In this document: piece by piece, positions 7,867 to 15,725 of the stretch
Position numbering within the stretch: position 1 is the first letter of the stretch
Layout of the letters: every line of letters starts with the position of its first letter
NCBI GenBank assembly: GCA_029565415.1
Contig: JAKQOH010000076.1
Span: 1-43,235, forward strand
From: Candidatus Rifleibacteriota bacterium
GTDB lineage: Bacteria > Riflebacteria > Ozemobacteria > Ozemobacterales > Ozemobacteraceae
Reading direction: 5' to 3'
DNA: 43,235 nucleotides
Notes under the pieces: generated by a model
What the model saw: only the letters and a program-made list of their open reading frames with translations
Told to the model about the DNA's origin: nothing
The model's database searches: none
Position numbers and translations under genes: made by a program

Positions 7867-8964
7867 TCAGACCTCCGGCAGCAGGAAGATGTGGGTGGGG
7901 TCCAGGTCGATCTTCAGGACGCCGCCTTCCGCGATGCCGATCTTCCGGGCCGCCGCGTCATGGATGTCGATTTCCACCAGCGTATGCTCGGGGGTGTCCA
8001 GGGCGACGATGACCGTGTGCATCTTGCCCCGCATATATATTTTCTTCACGATAGAATCGAAAACGCTGGTTCTCGCCTCGAGATTGGCCTTATGACGAAG
8101 GATATACACGGCCTCGGAGCGGATGCCGAACCGGATCTGCTGACGAAGACCGAAGCGCTTGTGGGCGCATTTGCAGGAGACGGCAATGGTTCGGTGCAGC
8201 TGCTCACTTGAAATGGTGATCTCATCCGGCCGGATATCCACGACCTGGCCCCGGAACAGGTTCTTGATGCCCAGAAACGAGGCTGCGGCCAGCGTTTTCG
8301 GGTAGTAGTAGATCTCGGTCCGGTCGCCGGACTGGATAATGCGGCCGCCGATGAGGATCGAGAGCCGGTTCCCGAGGAAAAAAGCCTCGTCCAGGTCGTG
8401 CGTGACGATCAGGGTGGTCGTATGGAACTCGTCGAGCAACTCCTTGAGCGTTCGGCGGATCTCCTCGCGCAGGGAGTGGTCGATTGCGGAGAAGGGCTCG
8501 TCCAGAACCAGCAGGTCGGGTTTCGTCACGAGAGCCCGCGCCAGGGCGACGCGCTGCTTTTCCCCGCCGCTCAGATGCTGGGGATACCGCTCGAGGAGGG
8601 GGGTGATGTGCAGAAAATCGTTCAGATGACCGATGAACTCGTGGTCGGCGGCCCTGCTTCCGTTGCCGAAACGGAGGCCGTAACGGATGTTCTGGTCAAC
8701 CGTCATATTCGGAAAAAGGCAGGTGTCCTGGGGAACATATGCCACGTGGCGTTTGTTCGGAGGCAGTCTTGTGACATCCTGCCCGTTGATCAGAATGGTT
8801 CCGGAGCCCGGCTCCCGGATGCCGATGATCGTCTCGAGAAGAAACGTCTTGCCCGCGCCGGTCGGACCGACGATGACGTGACAATCGCCCGCATCGATCT
8901 TCAGATGGATGTCTGCGAGGCGGAATTGGCCGACCCCAGCCTGGAGAGCGCGCACGTCAATCAT
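7867..8964 (-). CDS. ABC transporter ATPase, molybdate/tungstate type
   Basis: This 365-residue cytosolic ATPase powers the importer made with the next two minus-strand genes. It shows Walker A GPTGAGKT (33-40), a Q-loop in AYVPQD, the signature LSGGEKQR (131-138), Walker B LLVLDEP (151-157) and the H-loop His189. Residues about 235-365 form a TOBE-like domain (IRFGIRSEAVYILR and later VEIDIHDAAARKIG), typical of ModC and CysA types. The start overlaps the permease gene by eight bases, which fits translational coupling. Substrate is inferred from the binding protein: molybdate or tungstate is most likely, with sulfate-type oxyanions less so. Confidence 0.87.
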   Translation of the reverse strand: MIDVRALQAGVGQFRLADIHLKIDAGDCHVIVGPTGAGKTFLLETIIGIREPGSGTILINGQDVTRLPPNKRHVAYVPQDTCLFPNMTVDQNIRYGLRFGNGSRAADHEFIGHLNDFLHITPLLERYPQHLSGGEKQRVALARALVTKPDLLVLDEPFSAIDHSLREEIRRTLKELLDEFHTTTLIVTHDLDEAFFLGNRLSILIGGRIIQSGDRTEIYYYPKTLAAASFLGIKNLFRGQVVDIRPDEITISSEQLHRTIAVSCKCAHKRFGLRQQIRFGIRSEAVYILRHKANLEARTSVFDSIVKKIYMRGKMHTVIVALDTPEHTLVEIDIHDAAARKIGIAEGGVLKIDLDPTHIFLLPEV

Positions 8965-9736
8965 GGGAGGTCTCGAGCACCGTTTTGATGAAGACGAGCG
9001 CCGACAATCCGATGAACAGCAGGATCAGGATCAGAACCGCCATGCCTTGGATGTCGGCAGTGCTGAGGCGCATGAATATCGAAATCGGCAACGTCTCCGT
9101 CTTCATGGGCATCGAGCCGGCGATCATGATCGTCGCTCCGAACTCGCCGATACATTTGGCAAACGTGAGAACCGTGGTGGCGAGGATGCCCTGCTTCGCC
9201 ATCGGCAGCGCCACCGAGGTGAACGCCTCGGTCGGCGTGGCGCCCAGCGTGCAGGCAACGACCTCGTAGCGTTGGGAAATTCCGTCGAACGTCGTCTTGA
9301 CCATGCGGGTGGCGATCCCGACCGTGGTGACGAACTGGGCAAGAACGATGCCGGGAAACGTGAAAACGAAGGAGAAGCCGGCTTGCCTGAGAAGTTCGCC
9401 GAACCGGGTGTTGAGGAAGATGAGCAGAAGCGCTCCCAGAGCCACCGGCGTGACGACCATGGGAACCTCGAGGGTGAGGTCGACGAGGTTTTTCCCGAAA
9501 AACTCGTACCGGGAAAGGGCATATCCGGCCGGGATTGCGATGAGCAGGGAGAGTCCTGTTGCCATCAGCGCAGCCCCGACGCTCAGTTGCATCGAGGTGA
9601 TGACCCGTTCGGAGGTTGCGATGCGCAGAAACCCGGAAAGCGACGTGAATCCGAACAGACTGAGAACAAGGAGAGCGAACAGGAGAAACAGGGAAAGGGC
9701 CGCGAAGATCGTGACCCGCCGAAACCCGTTGTTCAT
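8957..9736 (-). CDS. ABC permease, ModB/WtpB-like
   Basis: This 259-residue protein has about six TM helices and the EAA-type loop EVVACTLGATPTEAFTSVAL (about 157-176), which docks onto the ATPase. The FAKCIGEFGATIMIAG segment is characteristic of molybdate, tungstate and sulfate permeases. It starts with an ATGA overlap with the binding-protein stop and ends in an eight-base overlap with the ATPase, so the three genes form one unit in the order A-B-C. Family membership is clear; the exact oxyanion cannot be read from the sequence. Confidence 0.88.
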   Translation of the reverse strand: MNNGFRRVTIFAALSLFLLFALLVLSLFGFTSLSGFLRIATSERVITSMQLSVGAALMATGLSLLIAIPAGYALSRYEFFGKNLVDLTLEVPMVVTPVALGALLLIFLNTRFGELLRQAGFSFVFTFPGIVLAQFVTTVGIATRMVKTTFDGISQRYEVVACTLGATPTEAFTSVALPMAKQGILATTVLTFAKCIGEFGATIMIAGSMPMKTETLPISIFMRLSTADIQGMAVLILILLFIGLSALVFIKTVLETSHD

Positions 9737-10602
9737 CGGCTCGTTGGATTCATCCAGTCGGCGGGGACGGGAAACGGGTCTCCGCCAACGGGCTTGGGTT
9801 GCCCGACGTATTCCAGGGCTTCGTCGGCTGTCGCGAAATAGCGATATTTCTTGAAGAAGTCCAGCCCTTCGGGGGATTTCATGAACGCGATGAATCTTTT
9901 GGCCAGAGCAGGATTTTGGGCATACGTTGTCGCCGCGACGGCAAGATAACTGATGCGGATGATCTCGGCAGGGGGAAGTTTCACGGTCTCGATCAACTCG
10001 GGGTTCCAGTGCTCGAAAACGCTCCAGCCCAGCACGGCGTCGGCACTTTTGAGGGCGATCGAGTTGGCGGTTTTCTCGCAGCTTTCGGCATAGTTGATGA
10101 TATTATTCCGGAATGCCTTTTTTTCGGCGGGGGTGAAGAGTTTTTCGACGAGCTCGGTTGCGAACACGCCCAGGCAGACGGATTCGGGATTTGCGATGAT
10201 CACCTTCACGCCCGGACGGCAGAGATCTTTCAAGGACTTGATACCGAGAGGATTGCCCCGCTGCACATTGATCGCAGGAACGAGGTAGACGATCGGGGTG
10301 ATGGTCGATGCGTCGATGATCCCATCCTTCAGGGCCTGATCGATGAAATCGATGGAGCCGGGGAAGTAGATATCGCCCTGTTTCGAGAGTTTGATCTGCG
10401 ACAGCAGCATTCCCGAACCGCCGGTATTGACATCCACCCCGATCCCGGTCGCTTTCTCGAAGGCTCTGGCAAGCTCTCCGACGACGGGGGCGGCTGCCGC
10501 TCCGGCCATGAACAGCAGCCGCTCTTCAGCCCGACACGGCAGGTTCTGCAAGCTGCACACCAGTGCCAACAAGGCAGTGAAAACGGCGGCTACACGCCTC
10601 AT
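9733..10602 (-). CDS. Molybdate/tungstate-type binding protein
   Basis: This 289-residue protein starts with a signal peptide (AAVFTALLALVCSLQNLPCRA) with a Cys inside, so cleavage or lipoprotein processing is possible, though a clear lipobox is not seen. The mature part, LLFMAGAAAAPVVGELARAF, matches the start of ModA proteins, followed by VNTGGSGMLLSQIKL, the oxyanion-binding loop. It ends with EGLDFFKKYRYFATADEALE. GGGGAGA lies about nine bases before the ATG and a promoter precedes it. It is the first gene of a complete binding protein-permease-ATPase importer. Such importers supply molybdopterin or tungstopterin enzymes; none is in this window. Confidence 0.87.
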   Translation of the reverse strand: MRRVAAVFTALLALVCSLQNLPCRAEERLLFMAGAAAAPVVGELARAFEKATGIGVDVNTGGSGMLLSQIKLSKQGDIYFPGSIDFIDQALKDGIIDASTITPIVYLVPAINVQRGNPLGIKSLKDLCRPGVKVIIANPESVCLGVFATELVEKLFTPAEKKAFRNNIINYAESCEKTANSIALKSADAVLGWSVFEHWNPELIETVKLPPAEIIRISYLAVAATTYAQNPALAKRFIAFMKSPEGLDFFKKYRYFATADEALEYVGQPKPVGGDPFPVPADWMNPTSR

Positions 10603-10652
10603 GCTATTTTCTCCCCGGCATCCTTCGATTATTGCGATCCATTGAATACTAT

Positions 10653-10682
10653 TATATACGACTTATCCATTCTTTTTGTCAA
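10653..10682 (-). promoter_or_regulatory. Promoter of the molybdate/tungstate importer operon
   Basis: On the minus strand TTGACA (10682-10677) and TATATA (10658-10653) are 18 bases apart, about 50 bases before the ATG at 10602. The spacing and the perfect -35 box make this one of the best promoters in the window. I see no clear ModE-type operator. Confidence 0.65.
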
Positions 10683-10768
10683 TGCGACCGCTTGATTGAG
10701 GCATGGGCATGGGGAACGATCCTGACCGTAGCCGAGCTGGCGATGCGCGGCGGGCGGTTCTCGTCCGA

Positions 10769-11617
10769 TCAGCGGGGGTGGCGGATGAAGGTGTTGTTGT
10801 CGATCTCGGCGAAGGCCTGACGGAGCTCCTCGCGGGTGTTCATCACGATCGGACCGCCCCAGGCAATGGGTTCGCGCAACGGTTTGCCTGCGAACAGCAT
10901 GAACCGCAGCCCCTCTGGCCCAGCCTTGACGACGAGCTCCCGGCCCTCGCCGAACAGGACGGCCCGGTGGCTTTCGATCGGCGTCGTATGGGTGCCGAAC
11001 GTGCCCGAACCCTCGAACAGATAGGCGAACACGGTGTCGTCCGGGCTCGTCGCGAGGTGCCAGGACGCTCCCGGCGTCAGTTCGACGTCGAGGGCGAGCA
11101 CCTTCACGTAGTCGCCCTGTGTCGGCCCCGCCACGCCGCCATACGTGCCGGACACGATGGCGACGGCGGCATTGCCTTCCCGAAGCTTCGGAACGCTGTC
11201 CGGCTTGATGTCGCGATACTGCGGTTCCGTCATCTTGTCCTTGCGGGGCAGGTTCACCCAGAGCTGGAGTCCGAGCATCCGCTCGGATGGCTGGGGCATC
11301 TCCTGGTGGATGATGCCGCTGCCGGCCGTCATCCACTGGCAGCTTCCGTCGACGATCGCGCCCTTGTTCCCGAGGCTGTCGCCATGTTCAATATTGCCTG
11401 ATATGAGATACGTCACCGTCTCGATGCCGCGGTGCGGATGCCACGGAAACCCCCGCACGTAATCGTCGGGATTCCGCGAGTCGAACGCATCGAGCATCAG
11501 GAACGGATCGAACTCCTGCACGTCCGCATGCCCGATGACCCGCACGAGTCTCACCCCAGCCCCATCCTCCTGCCTGCTCCCGCTCACGACCTTCCGGATC
11601 TCTCTCTGGTCAGGCAT
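10769..11617 (-). CDS. Pirin family protein
   Basis: This encodes 282 residues from the ATG at 11617; an upstream in-frame extension to 11806 is not protein-like. It is a bicupin of the pirin family. The metal ligands are present: His60 and His62 in PWHPHRGIETVTY, and His104 and Glu106 in GIIHQEMP. Bacterial pirins bind iron; some act as quercetin dioxygenases and others as regulators of central metabolism, so the precise role is unclear. The C-terminal half contains LFEGSGTFGTH and FAGKPLREPIAWGGPIVMNT, a common ending. A purine-rich AAAGGATCGGATGAT precedes the start. The neighbours give no hint of a shared pathway. Confidence 0.9.
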   Translation of the reverse strand: MPDQREIRKVVSGSRQEDGAGVRLVRVIGHADVQEFDPFLMLDAFDSRNPDDYVRGFPWHPHRGIETVTYLISGNIEHGDSLGNKGAIVDGSCQWMTAGSGIIHQEMPQPSERMLGLQLWVNLPRKDKMTEPQYRDIKPDSVPKLREGNAAVAIVSGTYGGVAGPTQGDYVKVLALDVELTPGASWHLATSPDDTVFAYLFEGSGTFGTHTTPIESHRAVLFGEGRELVVKAGPEGLRFMLFAGKPLREPIAWGGPIVMNTREELRQAFAEIDNNTFIRHPR

Positions 11618-11729
11618 ATCATCCGATCCTTTCAAGTGAATATTGATAGATATAATAATTGTCCGATAGGTCAGTGAGCCTCTGGATCCGACTTCGTGGG
11701 CGGGGCGGTCTGGGGTTCGGCAGGGAAGC

Positions 11730-13190
11730 TTATCCTCCTGCGTGTGCTGAGCGCTCTGCGAGCTGGGAAGGAGAAAGCTCTTGTGCAAGTTGCTCCACAC
11801 GTTCACAGAGGTGGATGATTTCCCTGTCGGTGGTCAGGGAATTCATCACGGAAAGCCGCAGGTAACTCTTGCCGTGAACCGTTGCCCGAGTGATGTAGAA
11901 GTCTCCCTCGGCGACGATTCTCTGACGGATCGCATCCTGAAGGGCCGAGTCGTCGCCATAGCGGAAGCACAGGATGTTGGCGTCCGGGGCGCAGAGGCAG
12001 TTCCATCCCGGACGGTTCCCGATGAGTTCATGGAAGCGCCGGGTGTTGTCATACAGCGTCTCCACATGCCGTCCAAGGCCTTTCTCCCCCACAATTGCAA
12101 GGTTGAAGAAGAGCTTCAGACCCAACATGGCCTTGGTGCACTCGAGGGTGTTGACCGAAATGTCTTCTCCCGGCTTTTCAAAACTATTGAAGATATAGGT
12201 TGCATCCTGCGAGAAGGTCTTGAGCATGCTCGTCCGCTTGCGGAACAACGCCATTCCACACAGAGACGAAGTGGCCAGCATTTTGTGGGTATCCCACGTC
12301 AGCGAATCGGCCATCTCGACTCCCTTGAGAAGATGACGGTATCGGTCGGTGATGAGCGCGGAGGCGCCATGTGCGCCATCCACATGGAACCAGATCCCCT
12401 TTTCCCGACAGAAGGTGCCCAGTTCGACAAGGTTGTCGTACATGCCCGTTGCCGTGCAGCACGCATTCGCCACGGCTGCGAGGACGGTCTTGCCGCTCGA
12501 GACGAGGTGGTGGTAGCAGTTCTTGAACTCGTCCACCTTGATCTGGAACTTCTCATCGACAGGAACCCGGATGACGGCATTCGTGCCAAGACCCATGATG
12601 GCTGCCGCACGGGCGTTTGAATAGTGGCTCGACTCCGGAACCATGATGACACACCCCTGGGGCAAGCCATTTTCCCACGAACCGGGAACCCGGTTGGCGC
12701 GAGCGGCAAGAAGGCATGTCAGATTGGACATGCTCCCGCCGTGGGTCATCGCCCCGGCTCCTTCCGCCTGCCAGCCGACCTTGCCCAGTGCCCATTCGAT
12801 CACTTTATGTTCGACGGCGGTCGCCGCAGGGCCCATCTCGTAAACGGGCATGCTGTTGTTGGTCGCACCGTTGATCAGGTCGGCAATCGCAGCGCCAACC
12901 ATGGGGACGGCCACTTGATGTCCAATATAGTTCGGGTGGTGCAGGCGATTCGAATTGGCAAGCAGGACTTTTGTGAGAGCGGTAAGATCCGCTCCGCCCG
13001 TTGCAATCACGGTATCGAAGTCGAGTTGCCGGGCAATCTCCTGAATCGAGTTCTGAACCAGCACCTTTCCCTTGCCTTCGAGAGAATTCCGAAGGTGTTC
13101 AACAAGCAGTTCACCCACAGATTCGAGATTCTGCTGGAGAACGTCAGGGTCATATCCTTGTGCGAAAGAAGAAGTGTGATGGTGATTCAT
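11730..13190 (-). CDS. PLP-dependent group II amino acid decarboxylase
   Basis: This encodes 486 residues from the ATG at 13190, which has AAGGAAAC upstream. A longer frame to 13274 lacks a start signal. The protein is a fold-type I PLP enzyme of the glutamate, aromatic and diaminobutyrate decarboxylase group. Key motifs are HHPNYIGHQVAVP (about 81-93), the PLP-contacting HVDGAHGAS (with the cofactor-binding Asp) and the Schiff-base Lys303 in TWDTHKML. The acidic or aromatic substrate cannot be fixed; DABA, cysteine sulfinate, aspartate and glutamate enzymes all share these features. The pirin gene lies 112 bases downstream and need not be linked. The product is probably cytosolic. Confidence 0.87.
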   Translation of the reverse strand: MNHHHTSSFAQGYDPDVLQQNLESVGELLVEHLRNSLEGKGKVLVQNSIQEIARQLDFDTVIATGGADLTALTKVLLANSNRLHHPNYIGHQVAVPMVGAAIADLINGATNNSMPVYEMGPAATAVEHKVIEWALGKVGWQAEGAGAMTHGGSMSNLTCLLAARANRVPGSWENGLPQGCVIMVPESSHYSNARAAAIMGLGTNAVIRVPVDEKFQIKVDEFKNCYHHLVSSGKTVLAAVANACCTATGMYDNLVELGTFCREKGIWFHVDGAHGASALITDRYRHLLKGVEMADSLTWDTHKMLATSSLCGMALFRKRTSMLKTFSQDATYIFNSFEKPGEDISVNTLECTKAMLGLKLFFNLAIVGEKGLGRHVETLYDNTRRFHELIGNRPGWNCLCAPDANILCFRYGDDSALQDAIRQRIVAEGDFYITRATVHGKSYLRLSVMNSLTTDREIIHLCERVEQLAQELSPSQLAERSAHAGG

Positions 13191-13590
13191 GCTGTTTCCT
13201 TGAAAATTCTGGAGCGTGTTGCGTTCCGTGAGATGTGACAAAAACGTGCGTCTTCCGGACCCACGATAACACATTTCCGCCTATCGAGGGAAGGGAAAGA
13301 GGAGGTGAACCCGCAACAGCAGGGCCAGGTTGTATGAACACTGAATGATATATAATTATCCTCGTAATACTTCGGCAATCTGCCGAAGGTCTGTTCGATC
13401 GCTTCGAATGACAGCCGGGGCCCAGGGAACATCGTTCACGACTCAAGGCTTTTCCCAGAACCCTCTGCCAATGGCGGGTTGGAGAAATTTCCGTTATGAT
13501 TGTACGGACTCCTTCATCTCTCCAGGATGACGGAGGGTTGAAACGCAGGAAAACGCGCTCTTCAAGAGCGATATGCACGAGGGAACGGAT
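13191..13590. other. Divergent intergenic stretch with two hairpins
   Basis: No supported gene lies here. The frames present (for example 13187-13432 on the minus strand) have no ribosome binding site and odd composition. A perfect 8-base-pair hairpin, CTTCGGCA/TGCCGAAG with a three-base loop, spans 13370-13388. A second small one, CGCTCTT/AAGAGCG, spans 13556-13570. The minus-strand promoter candidate overlaps the first hairpin. The remaining sequence shows nothing I can name. Confidence 0.45.
13350..13378 (-). promoter_or_regulatory. Promoter candidate for the PLP decarboxylase
   Basis: On the minus strand TTGCCG (13378-13373) and TTATAT (13355-13350) are 17 bases apart. The -35 box overlaps the hairpin at 13370-13388, so a regulator could act there. 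Both boxes are imperfect, and the start codon is 160 bases away. Confidence 0.35.
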
Positions 13591-14475
13591 ATGCGGAATA
13601 CGACGTGGCGGGCACTCATCTGCCTGTGGCTGGTCGGGACGCTGCTTGCGGGGCCGGTTGCCGCGCAGGCAGGGGACGGTCTGTTCTCGCGCCTGAAAGC
13701 CAGGGCGGCGCAGAAGATCGAACAGGTCAAAGACCCCGTCTGGGTCAAGACGAAGCTCGCTTCGTCCGCGGCCAGCGGCATCGCCGGCCGGATCACCGGC
13801 TTTGCGGGGATGACGATCGGGGCCACCATCGGCCTGGCCATCGGCGGCCCGGTCGGGGCGGCCGTCGGCGGAATGATCGGGGCAGAGGTTGCCTCTTCGA
13901 TGACGAAGGCCTACGTGAGGCCGCTGACGGCGGGGCTCGTCGAAGCCCGCCTGACGGATCGGCCTACGACCGTAGCCGAAGTCTGGAAGAGCCTCGACAA
14001 GAAGAAGCTCGCGGTCGAAGGGGCCTCCGACGCCGTCGGCAGCGTCATCGGGAAAGCCGTCGGCATGGCCATCGGTGCGGCCCTGTTCGCCGGAACCGGC
14101 CCCATCGCCCTGCCGATTCTGGGCGTCATCGGCGGCGACATCATCGGCGGCAAGATCGGAAAATGGATCGGCAGCAAGCTGGTGAAAAAAGCCGGTGTCA
14201 TGGCCTATACGGCCCTCGCCGCCCAGCCGCCCCCGGCCTCCGGAACCACGGAGCCCGTGCCCATGGCCGCTGGAGAAACTCCTGCAGCGGCCCCGGCTCC
14301 TTCCGCCTCCCTGACGGCCGCACAGGCCACCTATGAACAGGCCTACCGTGCCTACGTGACCGCCGTCCAGGACCCGGCTGCCACGTCCGAAACGAAGGCT
14401 CATGCGTTGCGCGCCTACACCGTGGCTCTCGATGCCTGGATCGCCGCACGGGGGGCTGCCAACCCGACCCGCTAG
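13591..14475 (+). CDS. Exported glycine-zipper protein
   Basis: This encodes 294 residues from the ATG at 13591, chosen because GAGGGA lies six to eight bases upstream; an ATG at 13573 is the alternative. A signal peptide (ALICLWLVGTLLAGPVAAQA) is followed by two glycine-rich hydrophobic blocks. Block one contains IGATIGLAIGGPVGAAVGGM (about residues 74-93). Block two contains GMAIGAALFAGTGPIALPIL and IGGDIIGGKIGKWIGSKL. Such GxxxG glycine zippers occur in membrane-inserting or oligomerising proteins. A Pro/Ala-rich spacer and a short helical C-terminus (ATYEQAYRAYVTAVQDPAAT) follow. The family is unknown to me. It is followed by its own terminator. Confidence 0.72.
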   Translation: MRNTTWRALICLWLVGTLLAGPVAAQAGDGLFSRLKARAAQKIEQVKDPVWVKTKLASSAASGIAGRITGFAGMTIGATIGLAIGGPVGAAVGGMIGAEVASSMTKAYVRPLTAGLVEARLTDRPTTVAEVWKSLDKKKLAVEGASDAVGSVIGKAVGMAIGAALFAGTGPIALPILGVIGGDIIGGKIGKWIGSKLVKKAGVMAYTALAAQPPPASGTTEPVPMAAGETPAAAPAPSASLTAAQATYEQAYRAYVTAVQDPAATSETKAHALRAYTVALDAWIAARGAANPTR

Positions 14476-14501
14476 ACGTCCTCTCTTTCCCCGTCCACAA
14501 G

Positions 14502-14543
14502 CCGGCCCGGCTCCGACCAGTATCGGAACCGGGCCGGTTCTTT
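14502..14543 (+). terminator. Rho-independent terminator after the glycine-zipper gene
   Basis: An imperfect 15-base-pair hairpin, CCGGCCCGGCTCCGA paired with TCGGAACCGGGCCGG (14502-14537), with a six-base loop, is followed by TTCTTT. It lies 26 bases after the stop at 14475. The T-tract is short but the stem is strong. Confidence 0.75.
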
Positions 14544-14667
14544 GACGGTTTGTGTGGACCGGCCGGCGAATTCTGCCGATGAATGGATCGTACGGCATCC
14601 GCCGCGAAAGGGGGAAGCGCGTTTCGCGCGCCTGACGATGGAATCTGAAACCCAGGGTGGAGTCATC

Positions 14668-15693
14668 ATGTACCACCCCGACCTGCTCCTGCATGATCCG
14701 CTGAATGCCGGCCCCGAGGGTGCCCGCCTCCAGGCGATCATCGAGGGGCTCGTTGCCGCCAACATGTGGCCCGACCAGATCCACGAGGCCGACATCGCGA
14801 CGCTCAAGCGGCTGCGCGAGATCCACGACCCCGAGTATCTCGAGCTCCTGCACAAACGGTGCACCTACGGTATCGACCGCCTCGACCCCGACACGCCCGT
14901 CATGGAAAAGTCCTTCGAGGTCGCCCGGTTCGGCGCCGGCGGCGTGCTCGACGCCATCGATCTGATCATGGACGGCAAGGTCCCGAATGCCGCCTGCCTC
15001 ACCGCCATGCCCGGCCACCACGCCGGATACAAAAGTTTCCGCTATGGAAGCCTGCTGAATGCCGCCGCCGCCGGCGCGCATTATCTTTCGAAAAAGTTCG
15101 GCCTCAAGCGCATCGCGATCATCGATCTCGACGCCGAACACGGCATCGGCACCCAGGAGATTTTCTGGGAACGGCGCGACGTGCTGACCGTTTCCCTGCA
15201 CGAGTATCCGGGCCGCACCGGCACGGGGCACTATTCCGAGATCGGCAAGGCGCCCGGGGTCGGATACAACGTGAATATCCCGCTTCCCTCGGGATACGGC
15301 GACCGGGAATACCTGGTCTGCTGGCGCGAAATCATCGTGCCGATCCTCAAGCAATACGAGCCGGAGTTCCTGATCATCCCATGGGGAACGGGTATCCTGG
15401 CCGAGGACGGCGGCACGCATCTCCTGACCAGCCAGTACGGGCTGCTGGCGCTGTTCAAGGAGGTGTTCGCGACGGGACGGCAGCTTTGCAAAGGCAGGAT
15501 CCTGACGGTTCTCGAGGGGGGAAAGCCTGGAAAAGCCCAGGCGGCCGCGTTTGCGAACCATGCGCAGCTGCTGCTCAACAATCGGCTCGTGACTGTCGAT
15601 AAGGGAAAGAAGGAAGAAATCATCTCTTATTCCGACTGGTATGCCTATGCCAAATTGCTCAAGGCAAATCTGAAACGATACTGGAAAGTCTGA
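14668..15693 (+). CDS. Histone deacetylase-fold protein with altered active site
   Basis: This encodes 341 residues from the ATG at 14668, which has GGTGGAG upstream; longer starts lack one. The fold is that of class II histone deacetylase, acetoin and acetylpolyamine amidohydrolases: HDPEYLELL (53-61), MPGHHAGY (114-121), IDLDAEHGIGTQ (152-163) and LEGGKPG (282-288). The paired His117-His118 and Asp155 are kept. In alignment with HDAC8, the second zinc ligand (H180) is Glu157, the third (D267) is Gly242 in WGTGILAED, and the catalytic Tyr306 is Lys286. It may therefore use a different metal, another chemistry, or only bind acyl-lysine. The next gene follows after 32 bases and may be co-transcribed. 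Confidence 0.85.
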   Translation: MYHPDLLLHDPLNAGPEGARLQAIIEGLVAANMWPDQIHEADIATLKRLREIHDPEYLELLHKRCTYGIDRLDPDTPVMEKSFEVARFGAGGVLDAIDLIMDGKVPNAACLTAMPGHHAGYKSFRYGSLLNAAAAGAHYLSKKFGLKRIAIIDLDAEHGIGTQEIFWERRDVLTVSLHEYPGRTGTGHYSEIGKAPGVGYNVNIPLPSGYGDREYLVCWREIIVPILKQYEPEFLIIPWGTGILAEDGGTHLLTSQYGLLALFKEVFATGRQLCKGRILTVLEGGKPGKAQAAAFANHAQLLLNNRLVTVDKGKKEEIISYSDWYAYAKLLKANLKRYWKV

Positions 15694-15725
15694 ACCTTCC
15701 ATCTCTGGAATCACGGAGGTTATCA

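Noticed and set aside
13187..13432. An 81-codon frame upstream of the decarboxylase
   Set aside because: No ribosome binding site, three consecutive Cys and no similarity I can recall; the hairpin lies in it.
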